Below are positions 55,901 through 64,000 of a stretch of 64,000 nucleotides of DNA, piece after piece. The stretch's first letter is position 1, and each line of letters opens with the position of its first letter. The DNA lies in the NCBI GenBank assembly GCA_949752745.1, contig OX457031.1, forward strand, positions 6,856,212-6,920,211, in the 5' to 3' direction. Below the pieces are notes generated by a model. The model was not told the origin of the DNA, made no database searches, and worked only from the letters and a program-made list of their open reading frames with translations. This stretch comes from Protula sp. h YS-2021 (Eukaryota > Annelida > Polychaeta > Sabellida > Serpulidae). Position numbers and translations under genes: made by a program.

Positions 55901-57378
55901 AAGCTCTGATTTCTTCTTCAGCACTTGGGGGAGGGGGGAGGTTTCCTAGTTCTGAAGCTCTGATTTCTTTCTTCAGCACTTGGGGGAGGGGGGAGGGTTC
56001 CTAGTTCTGAAGCTCTGATTTCTTTCTTCAGCACTTGGGGGAGGGGGGAGGGAGGGTGCCTAGTTCTGAAGCTCTGATTTCTTTCTTCAGCACTTGGGGG
56101 AGGGGGGAGGGAGGGTGCCTAGTTCTGAAGCTCTGATTTCTTCTTCAGCACTTGGGGGAGGGGGGAGGGTTCCTAGTTCTGAAGCTCTGATTTCTTTCTT
56201 CAGCACTTAGGGGAGGGGGGAGGGAGGGTGCCTAGTTCTGAAGCTCTGATTTCTTCTTCAGCACTTGGGGGAGGGGGGAGGGTTCCTAGTTCTGAAGCTC
56301 TGATTTCTTTCTTCAGCACTTAGGGGAGGGGGGAGGGAGGGTGCCTAGTTCTGAAGCTCTGATTTCTTTCTTCAGCACTTGGGGGAGGGGGGAGGGTTCC
56401 TAGTTCTGAAGCTCTGATTTCTTTCTTCAGCACTTGGGGGAGGGGGGAGGGAGGGTGCCTAGTTCTGAAGCTCTGATTTCTTTCTTCAGCACTTGGGGGA
56501 GGGGGAGGGAGGGTGCCTAGTTCTGAAGCTCTGATTTCTTTCTTCAGCACTTAGGGGAGGGGGGAGGGAGGGTGCCTAGTTCTGAAGCTCTGATTTCTTT
56601 CTTCAGCACTTGGGGGAGGGGGGAGGGTTCCTAGTTCTGAAGCTCTGATTTCTTTCTTCAGCACTTGGGGGAGGGGGGAGGGAGGGTGCCTAGTTCTGAA
56701 GCTCTGATTTCTTCTTCAGCACTTGGGGGAGGGGGGAGGGAGGGTGCCTAGTTCTGAAGCTCTGATTTCTTCTTCAGCACTTGGGGGAGGGGGGAGGGAG
56801 GGTGCCTAGTTCTGAAGCTCTGATTTCTTTCTTCAGCACTTGGGGGAGGGGGGAGGGTTCCTAGTTCTGAAGCTCTGATTTCTTTCTTCAGCACTTGGGG
56901 GAGGGGGGAGGGAGGGTGCCTAGTTCTGAAGCTCTGATTTCTTTCTTCAGCACTTGGGGGAGGGGGGAGGGAGGGTGCCTAGTTCTGAAGCTCTGATTTC
57001 TTTCTTCAGCACTTAGGGGAGGGGGGAGGGAGGGTGCCTAGTTCTGAAGCTCTGATTTCTTTCTTCAGCACTTGGGGGAGGGGGGAGGGTTCCTAGTTCT
57101 GAAGCTCTGATTTCTTTCTTCAGCACTTGGGGGAGGGGGGAGGGAGGGTGCCTAGTTCTGAAGCTCTGATTTCTTCTTCAGCACTTGGGGGAGGGGGGAG
57201 GGAGGGTGCCTAGTTCTGAAGCTCTGATTTCTTCTTCAGCACTTGGGGGAGGGGGGAGGGAGGGTGCCTAGTTCTAAAGCTCTGATTTCTTCTTCAGCAC
57301 TTGGGGGAGGGGGAGGGAGGGTGCTTGGTTCTAAAGCTCTGATTTCTTCTTCAGCACTTGGGGGAGGGGGGAGGGTGT
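52945..57378. repeat. G-rich 54-59-bp minisatellite (about 78 units)
   Basis: Each unit joins TAGTTCTGAAGCTCTGATTTC, written here as TAGTTCTGAAG plus CTCTGATTTC, to TTTCTTCAGCACTTGGGGGA and a G-run block. Long units end GGGGGAGGGGGGAGGGAGGG; short units lack the last GGGA block. Long units usually continue with GGGTGCC and short ones with GGGTTCC. The two types alternate irregularly, and many two- or three-unit blocks are identical. The first kilobase (52945-53950) is more varied (TCTAAAGCTC, GGGACGGGGGAGG) than the centre. Pro-rich minus-strand frames are repeat translations in changing phases. Confidence 0.98.
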
Positions 57379-57715
57379 CTACTTACCTACTAACCGACCA
57401 ACCTACCTGCCTACTTACCTACTAACCGACAAACCTACCTACCTACCTACTTACCTACTAACCGACCAACCTACCTACCTGCCTACTGACCGCCCAACCT
57501 ACCTACCTACCTACCTAGTAGCCGACCAACCTACCTATCTACCTACTAACCGACCAACCTACCCACCGACCTACCTACAGACCAACAAACCTACCTACCT
57601 ACTAACCGACCAACCTGCCTACTTACCTACTGACCGACCAACCTGCCTCCTACCTACTGACCGACCAACCTGCCTACCTACCTACCTACTGACCGACCAA
57701 CCTACCTACCACTCT
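57379..57715. repeat. CCTA/ACCG tetranucleotide-rich repeat
   Basis: About 340 bp of ACCTACCTACTAACCGACCA-type sequence, abutting the G-rich array with no unique spacer. A loose 36-40-bp higher-order rhythm is set by ACCGACCAACC. Confidence 0.95.
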
Positions 57716-57964
57716 ATGGCGAGGTATCCATCTTCGATCTGTCGCTGTTTTCTTTTTTAGGCATTTGAAATTTAGTATTTGTGAAATATGTTTTAATTAA
57801 CGATTTCTTGCCAAATGCTGCATGCCTCCCTAAAATATAGGCAAAGTAGCTGAAATGTCATTTATTTACGAAAATTAAGATTAAAATACTTATTATGTAC
57901 TTCATATGTATTTCTTACGTACTTCATGTGCAGCAATGAACTACGCGGCATGAGGCTCGGGTAC

Positions 57965-58335
57965 CCCTCCTACCCTTCCAGACGTAGTAATGAAGTCCAT
58001 CTCAGTCATACATCCCGGTGCGGGTAGAGGAGGGGTGGGGGATTGCTTCCAGATGTTGTAATAAAGTCAAACATCCAAGTATGATGGGGTGTGGGGGTGG
58101 GGGATTGCTTCCGGACGTAGTAATGAAGTCCATTTCAGTCATACATCCAGGTATGATAGGGGTGCGGGGGTGGGGGATTGCTTCCGGACGTAGTAATGAA
58201 GTCCATTTCAGTCATACATCCAGGTATGATAGGGGTGCGGGGGTGGGGGATTGCTTCCGGACGTAGTAATGAAGTCCATCTCAGTCATACATCCAGGTAT
58301 GATGGGGGTGAGGGGTGGGAGGTTGCTTCCGGTCG
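57965..58335. repeat. 74-bp minisatellite
   Basis: About five units of 74 bp built on GTAATGAAGTCCATTTCAGT, CATACATCCAGGTATGAT and GGGGTGCGGGGGTGGGGG. The third and fourth units are nearly identical; the first two are shortened. The G-rich part again has quadruplex-like runs. Confidence 0.95.
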
Positions 58336-58744
58336 CGTCGAAAACATCGAAGACCGAAGGCTTGCCCCTGATTAAATAACTGGGATTGCTGTCCTTCTTT
58401 TACCTCCTGAGTTAACGCCTGCCTTCTCACCTATTCCCCCTGCCCTTCTCCCCACCCCAACCTGCTCCCACTTTCACCCTCCATTCAGTCCCTCCCTCTT
58501 GACCCGTCGATGGATTCGCAACAATTTCACTCTTCTAACAATCCCCCGGATTTGCTTGAAGACATAAACGCGCTGAGATGTAGATAGAGGTAATAACGCC
58601 AGGTAATAACGGCTCTTATTCCCACAGCTTTTATATGTAACAATTTCTCCGCCACACACACGAAAAAGTCGCCGTTGTTGACACTTTTGACAGGCATCGA
58701 GCCCCAGGCCAACTGAAAGGCCATCTGAAAGGCCATCTACGGAG
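58336..58744. other. Spacer without recognised gene
   Basis: Starts C-rich (58430-58500), then unique sequence. No gene or RNA is recognised. Confidence 0.5.
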
Positions 58745-59150
58745 CTGACACTACGGGCCCTAGGACCACGAAACTTGGGACTTAGGTAGAACTTGATATA
58801 AACGTGTGCATGACACTTTGCTCCTTCGATTTCGTTTTCTTGCTTAAAACACCATGTAAAAAGAGCGTATTGTTTTGTAAGGAAATGCGGAGCATTTAAC
58901 GCGCAGCACAGAACACACAGTTGCTCAGCTTTGTGCGAGCTCTCACTGCGTAAATAGATAACACGGCGTATGCCTGATCAGCCAATAAAACCTTAAGTCA
59001 ACAAAAACCAAACACTACTCCGCTTATCAGGCGTGTTCAAGCTGTTTTGTTTGTAATATATTATTCACTAAATAACCCATTGAAGGAAGTATTTTTGCGT
59101 TTTAATTTTTGTCAAGTGTTTAACATTTCGCTAGCGAAATGAGGTTCTAG
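58745..59150 (+). mobile_element. Helitron-like dispersed repeat, copy 2
   Basis: It starts CTGACACTACGGGCCCTAGG and ends with a perfect 18-bp palindrome CATTTCGCTAGCGAAATG (59124-59141), a 5-base spacer AGGTT and CTAG (59147-59150), followed by T. This is the textbook Helitron 3' arrangement of hairpin, short spacer, CTRR, host T. It is about 28 kb from copy 1 (30576-31038) and matches it along most of its length. No Rep/helicase coding. It lacks the interleaved stems of copy 1. Confidence 0.75.
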
Positions 59151-59519
59151 TTAGACCATGTGTTGATTTCCTACACCTGGGCGTTAGATCACTGATTGTT
59201 GCGTCTTTGAGCTAATTACAGAATGTTGACATCGTGAGTTAATTGCTGGCGGCACACGAGCCGTGATGTATGCGTGCTGGGTGCTGGCGTCAAGTGACGA
59301 CTTCTTCCGCCATAATTACATCACCACACGGCTGAAGACATCTCATTAGGCTTGCGGGTGGGCGTAAAAAATACCGAGCCGTGCGCCCATCAATTGGGCT
59401 CATCTGAAGTGGGACAGATCGTGAGGTACTTGAACACTGAGGAAGGCATGCCCGGTATTTTCGTGATTCCTCCGCCCTGTAAACATTTCAAGTCCATCAA
59501 ACGGCCCAACCGGACAAAA
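59151..59519. other. Spacer without recognised gene
   Basis: Unique-looking sequence. No gene, RNA or element termini are seen. Confidence 0.5.
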
Positions 59520-59947
59520 TTGCAACACTAAATCCGGTTTTAACGTAGTTATAATTCGTCGTTGGCCATAGATCAACGTCTCATCAACGTTTTGACACAA
59601 TTTTGAATAGATGTTGCATAAGCAACGTTGTGTATACGTTGTTTCTGGCTGCAACCAAAACTTCACTTTGTTCGACGTCTAAACCACGTCCTTCGTGCAA
59701 CGTTGAATAGACGTAATGAAATCAACGTTGAACAGACATCGAAGAATCGACGTTGTATGGCTGCCGGGATCACAACCAAACAAAAACTTCATTATGTTAT
59801 CGCTCACCGGAAATGGAAGCCATGACAGGTCCCTTCGAAAACAGACCAAAATCAAGACGTAAAATATGGGAATTGTATGAGCTTGTAAATTTTTCCAGCG
59901 TTTTATAAACAAATATTCATGAAAATTAATTTCATAATATTCTGTGT
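59520..59947. mobile_element. MITE-like ACGTTG element, inverted relative of 49.4 kb
   Basis: Degenerate ACGTTG/ACGTC units (59540-59755), with a GGCTGCCGGGATC terminus-like word at about 59757, are followed by a unique section. That section contains ATCGCTCACCGGAAATGGAAG-type sequence at 59799-59819, an exact 21-bp reverse complement of 49781-49801. The 25-bp array at 59948 would be its right-hand repeat section. This is the same layout as the element at 49383-49982: ACGT-rich repeats around a short unique core, in opposite orientation. Boundaries are uncertain. Confidence 0.5.
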
Positions 59948-60475
59948 CACGTCTATACAACGTTGCTGTCCCAACGTCTATACAACGTTGCGGTCCCGAC
60001 GTCTATACAACGTTGCTATCCCGACATCTATACAACGTTGCTGTCCCGACGTCTGTACAACGTTGCTGTCCCGACGTCTATATAACGTTGCTGTCCCGAC
60101 GTCTATACAACGTTGCTGTCCCAACGTCTATACAACGTTGCGGTCCCGACGTCTATACAACGTTGCTATCCCGACATCTATACAACGTTGCTGTCCCGAC
60201 GTCTGTACAACGTTGCTGTCCCGACGTCTATATAACGTTGCTGTCCCGACGTCTGTACAACGTTGCTGTCCCGACGTCTATATAACGTTGCTATCCCGAC
60301 ATCTATACAACGTTGCTGTCCCGACGTCTGTACAACGTTGCTGTCCCGACGTCTATACAACATTACTGCACCGACGTCTGTACAACGTTGCTGTTTGACG
60401 TCTGTACAACGTTGCTGTTTGACGTCTGTACAATGTTGCTGCCCCGACGTCTATACAACGTTACGGGTCTCTCAT
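59948..60475. repeat. 25-bp satellite related to the 0.7-4.3 kb array
   Basis: About 21 units of 25 bp, GTCTATACAACGTTGCTGTC plus CCGAC. On the minus strand the unit matches the 742-1473 satellite unit at about 20 of 25 positions (GTCGGGA, GCA, CGTTG and TAGAC are shared). A block of several units is repeated about 150 bp apart (60010 and 60160). Frames through it are artefacts. Confidence 0.95.
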
Positions 60476-60479
60476 CGCT

Positions 60480-61493
60480 TTCGATGAATGATCGTTGGGC
60501 AATATCAGTCTGGTGGACGCGATGATGTGACGTCATTACCATTGTGGATGCACACATCTCCCGCCAGTCTGGCACTTCTAACCGTCTGTCGCTGGAGTCA
60601 GCTCGGAGCGACTCATCCTCAGCCTACGCTTCTGTGCCAGTTCAGACGTTCCTGTCTGAAGCTATTCACTGTTACATGGCGCATGTATCTCCACAAACCC
60701 CTGGACTCGGCTTCACGTTCCTAGTCCTTTGTGTCTATATGGCATGACCTCAGATTGGTTTGACAATGTCCTTGCATCGAAGACATGGACGGCCGTTGTA
60801 AATATATCTTTCCTTCAGCTGGCAATAGAATATTGCTTTCGGAATGCGAGAGTCGTCCATACGTCCAACGTGTTCCACCCAGCGCGGCTGACTACGAATC
60901 GGTTTGGCTTCTATATCTTTGCTGCCAGTTCGTCGCAAGACTTATCTTGCCACTCGATACCAAATATTCTGCGGAGACATCACAAGCAGTCTCGTTGACT
61001 CCTGTGCCTTCTATACAGCGTCCACGTTACGCCCCCGTAAAGCAGTGTGGGTGTAACGACGGCATTATAAGCGCTTATCTTCGTCTTAAGTTTGGTGCCG
61101 CTATTACTGCAAAGCCTGTGGCATAGTCTACCAAACATTGAGCTGGCTTTCGCTATACGTTGCGTTATCTCTGCGTCTATGCTCCCTCGGATGAAGTTAT
61201 GCTTCCAAGATAGCAAAAATTCTTCACAGAGTTCGGGTCGGTGTCTCCGATAGGCACGACAGAATCAGTGTGTCTATCATCGGATCGGTGTCTGTGATAG
61301 GCACGACAGGGTCCATGCGTCTATCATCAGCGGCAGGCTGATACAGTATTCCAGTTTTAACAGACTGATGTTGAGGTCGAATTTCTTTGCTGCATCAACA
61401 AGTCTGTAATGACCTGTATGTCTTAAAGGCTGTGAGCAGACAAGACACTGTCATGGGCAAGGAGCAGATCACGGATCAGAGCTCCGACTGCAT
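60480..61493 (-). pseudogene. Non-LTR retrotransposon reverse transcriptase remnant
   Basis: The minus strand encodes, in broken frames, the C-terminal half of a LINE reverse transcriptase. At about 61430-61493 the palm C motif region is visible (IRDLLLAHDSVLSAHSL), with His in place of the first Asp of the usual ADD catalytic pair and a stop just after. At 60980-61216 the downstream segment reads IDAEITQRIAKASSMFGRL and VVTPTLLYGGVTWTLYRRH. At 60750-60938 is the tail segment with RWVEHVGRMDDSRIPKAI and GRPCLRCKD. The 5' half (endonuclease, fingers) is missing, as in 5'-truncated LINE copies. A 51-bp duplication lies at about 61230-61330. It is dead: the catalytic residue is changed and there are several stops and frameshifts. 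The clade (CR1-, RTE- or Jockey-like) is not resolved here. Confidence 0.9.
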
Positions 61494-61657
61494 AAGTACT
61501 CCCCATCTACACCCCCAGCCACCTCGCATTTATCAACACGACCTTCCCTCCCCCAGTCAATTTATATCAACATGAACTTTAAGAGACGAAAGTTCCAGCC
61601 AAATTGTGCAAATATAGTTCACGGCATTCTGGGAGCATTATGATACCGCAATGGTCA

Positions 61658-62145
61658 GGATGACGTCAGTTGTGACATCAGAAACATTAATCGACATCGC
61701 TGGAGAGCCCTTAACGACTACTTCACACGTGCCACGTGCAGCACGAGAAACATTGATTGGCATGGCGGGAGAGCTCTTCATGACTACGTCACACGTGCCA
61801 CGTGCAGCATGAGAAACACTGATTGGTGGCCGGAGAGCCCTTCATGACTACGTCACACGTGCCACGTGCAGCACGAGAAACATTGATTGGTGGCCGGAGA
61901 GCCCTTCATGACTACGTCACACGTGCCACGTGCAGCACGAGAAACATTGATTGGTGGCCGGAGAGCCCTTCATGACTACGTCACACGTGCCACGTGCAGC
62001 ACGAGAAACATTGATTGGCATGGCGGGAGAGCCCTTAACGACTACGTCACACGTGCCACGTGCAGTATGAGAAACATTGATTGGTGGCGGGAGAGCCCTT
62101 CATGACTACGTCACACGTGCCACGTGCAGCATGAGAAAAATGCCA
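61658..62145. repeat. 64-67-bp minisatellite
   Basis: About seven units built on CACGTGCAGCACGAGAAACA, TTGATTGGTGGCCGGAGAGC and CTTCATGACTACGTCACACG. Units contain overlapping ACACGTGCCACGTGC and the CRE-like TACGTCA. The first unit is degenerate. GGCATGGCGG versus GGTGGCCGG variants alternate. Confidence 0.95.
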
Positions 62146-63108
62146 GCACCTGTCACTTACTTATTCTAAACAGTTTTTTTTTCTCTCAGCAGGAATATTT
62201 TTACGTAAAATGACATAGTCGTTTCCCTTGCTTCAAAACAGATTAAGACATTGCTGGTGCAGAGCAGGTGAAATGGCACATATATGTGAGGAAACTGCCT
62301 GTGGCAATTCTCCCCATGACACGCATTGCTGCTAAATTAGATCCACGAACAGAGACCAGATCAGAAAGCGTCTGCCAAGTTGAAACAGGAGAAAAGTGGG
62401 CCCAGCTGACGGGCGGCGTCGAGGGCCGCGCTTGTGACATTTCGGTGCCGAGACAGAGCCGGAAGGCTGACCTTCATTTTGAAAACTTTCCTTCTACAAA
62501 CACGGGTCCCTTATTACAGCTAATTCTTGTCTTCAAAAGAGTGCTACGTCTCTTTGAATTCGCCCCCGCTGAGTAATTGAGATTCAACTGAATATTCTAT
62601 CACAGAACAACGTGTATTTTTTTTATTCTTTTCGACAGTTAAATATCAGATAACGCGGGGGTTTATTTTAAAGATGGATGCGCAGTGTGGAGTTGGGCGT
62701 GTATTGTCCGGTTGGTGCGTATTGTGGAGTTGGGCGTGTATTGTGGATTTGGACGCCTCAACAAACATTGCGACGTTCGAACAACGTTGCATAGACGTGG
62801 CACCCGATGTCGGATCAACATCGGGGTTTGGTTGTTTATGGAAGTGGAAATAACGTCTACCTTCCGTCGTTGGACAGACTTCGGGAAAGCGGCGATATAT
62901 GGATCTTGGGACAATAATAATCTGGAATCGTCATCTTGACTGCGACAATCTTAGTGCAGTCTTCCTCCAGTACCTTTGGGTCGTTCGGGACCGCCGGATA
63001 TATATGAAGGTGATTTCCATGAATGCCTTTTAAACGCAGGTGGGAAAAAACTTGCGCGGTCCTGAAATCTAATATTTTACTTCCTTACTGATATGGCTAC
63101 CATTTCCA
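62146..63108. other. Spacer with possible exon and short GTGTATTG repeat
   Basis: A plus-strand frame of 102 codons (62268-62576) has mixed composition not derived from repeats, and a T-rich tract ending CTCTCAGCAG lies about 80 bases upstream. No domain is recognised, so I leave it uncalled. At about 62690-62755 are four short GTTGGGCGTGTATTGTGGA units, followed by ACGTTG/GACGT words (62770-62870) like those of the MITE-like elements. Confidence 0.4.
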
Positions 63109-63168
63109 TCCAGCAGTGTCAAGTGGCACAGTGTCAAGGCGCAGTGTCAAGGCACAGTGTCACACAAA
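63109..63168. repeat. 13-bp repeat CAGTGTCAAGGCG
   Basis: About four copies of a 13-15-bp unit, CAGTGTCAAGGCG with variants. Confidence 0.85.
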
Positions 63169-63721
63169 GCAAACTAATAAACGCTTATCGCGGAGATGGG
63201 GTCCGGACACCGCGTTTCCCTTTCATCGCGAGCAAAAGAACAGTTAGGCCAGAGCAAAGTAACCTTCTGTTCTCCGGTTGGGCCACTAAAATCACCAAGA
63301 TTTGTACAAATTGGCCAGTAGGGAAATGTGGAGGTGCCGCAGGTGGTCTTTCAGGTGCCAGGTTTTTGGGTGTGAGGCTGCCCCCACCCCCTCGTCTGCG
63401 CCGGTGCTCTCCTTTTCTCTATACAAACTGATAACATTGCATAAGTAAAGACAAAAAAATAATACTGAAAGAGAAAACAAAGTTGACACTGAAAAGAGGA
63501 GTCCATGCATTGTTAGTCATAGAATTTATCAGTTCTTTTGAAAATGTCATCAGAAAACAAAATCTCTTTCAATTAAAAAAACTAAATAAAAATGCACCTC
63601 AACAAATCAAGGCAAGATTTTGGCCGTTCATAAAATATTAGTGTTACACTAACGGATTATCCCACTCAATGACCAATGTGCGAGTTGTGACGTAAAGCAC
63701 AAATTTCTAGCGTAGTGAGTA
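63169..63721. other. Spacer without recognised gene
   Basis: Unique-looking sequence, AT-rich from about 63430. A 112-codon plus frame crosses from the short repeat (63093-63431) without any recognisable domain. Confidence 0.45.
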
Positions 63722-64000
63722 GCTGTGAGCGTCACCACAATCGAATGGTCCCCACACCATTACGCCGAGTGCACCACCCAAGTCGTATGGTCCCCACACC
63801 ATTATACCACGTGCGTCACCCCAATCGCATGGTCCCCACACCATTATACCGCGTGCGCCACCCCAATCGCATGGTCCCCACATCATTATGCCACGTGCGC
63901 CACCCCAGTCGCATGATCCCCACACCATTATGCCGCGTGCGCCAGTACCCGAGCCATATGGCACACAAACCATTACACCACGTGCGTCACGGAAGGCGTA
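63722..64000. repeat. 42-bp minisatellite, cut by window edge
   Basis: Six to seven units of 42 bp built on TCGCATGGTCCCCACACCAT and TATACCACGTGCGCCACCCC. Since 42 is a multiple of three, Gly/Trp-rich minus frames stay open, but three frames are affected similarly and there is no gene structure. It continues beyond the right edge. Confidence 0.95.

Overview
This window looks like intergenic DNA from a multicellular animal, probably a marine invertebrate. A mollusc or another lophotrochozoan is my guess, at low confidence. The reasons are a tRNA-derived SINE, a decayed non-LTR retrotransposon, Helitron-like and foldback DNA elements, animal-type microsatellites and no bacterial gene organisation. 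I find no intact protein-coding gene that I would defend. Most long open frames are tandem repeats read as protein.

The dominant feature is tandem repetition. More than 35 separate minisatellite arrays, most with their own unit (14 to 137 bp), lie nearly end to end. The largest are a 44-bp array (4.75-6.49 kb), a 57-bp array (9.5-12.5 kb), a 28-bp array (31.5-35.3 kb) and a G-rich 54-59-bp array (52.9-57.4 kb).

Between and inside them are mobile elements. (1) Two related foldback elements, called FB-1 (1474-3860) and FB-2 (44290-47498) here, share AGTAGT termini, 6-bp target duplications, 150-160-bp subterminal repeats, TTGAACATGTTG-type arrays and a common core. FB-2 still carries a broken zinc-finger/acidic-tail reading frame on the minus strand; FB-1 keeps only the sequence beyond its 3' end. 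FB-1 sits inside a 25-bp satellite array. (2) An AT-rich element (40864-42603) with a perfect GGTCCC duplication has two inverted-repeat pairs that interleave rather than nest. (3) Two C-rich inverted-array elements (24.0-24.8 and 25.6-27.4 kb) share a GGGTCTAGGACA terminus; the second has a near-perfect 9-bp duplication. (4) Three elements (16.8-18.0, 30.6-31.0, 58.7-59.2 kb) end in a hairpin plus CTAG, as Helitrons do. (5) A 170-bp tRNA-derived SINE (51461-51630) has a perfect 11-bp duplication. (6) A 5'-truncated reverse transcriptase remnant lies at 60.5-61.5 kb. (7) A TTAA-flanked element (38503-39443) and two ACGT-rich MITE-like elements (49.4-50.0 and 59.5-60.5 kb) complete the set.

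The best candidate for something undescribed is the FB-1/FB-2 family: a palindromic element with nested layers of internal repeats and its own zinc-finger protein. All assignments come from reading the sequence. Unit counts and array boundaries are approximate.
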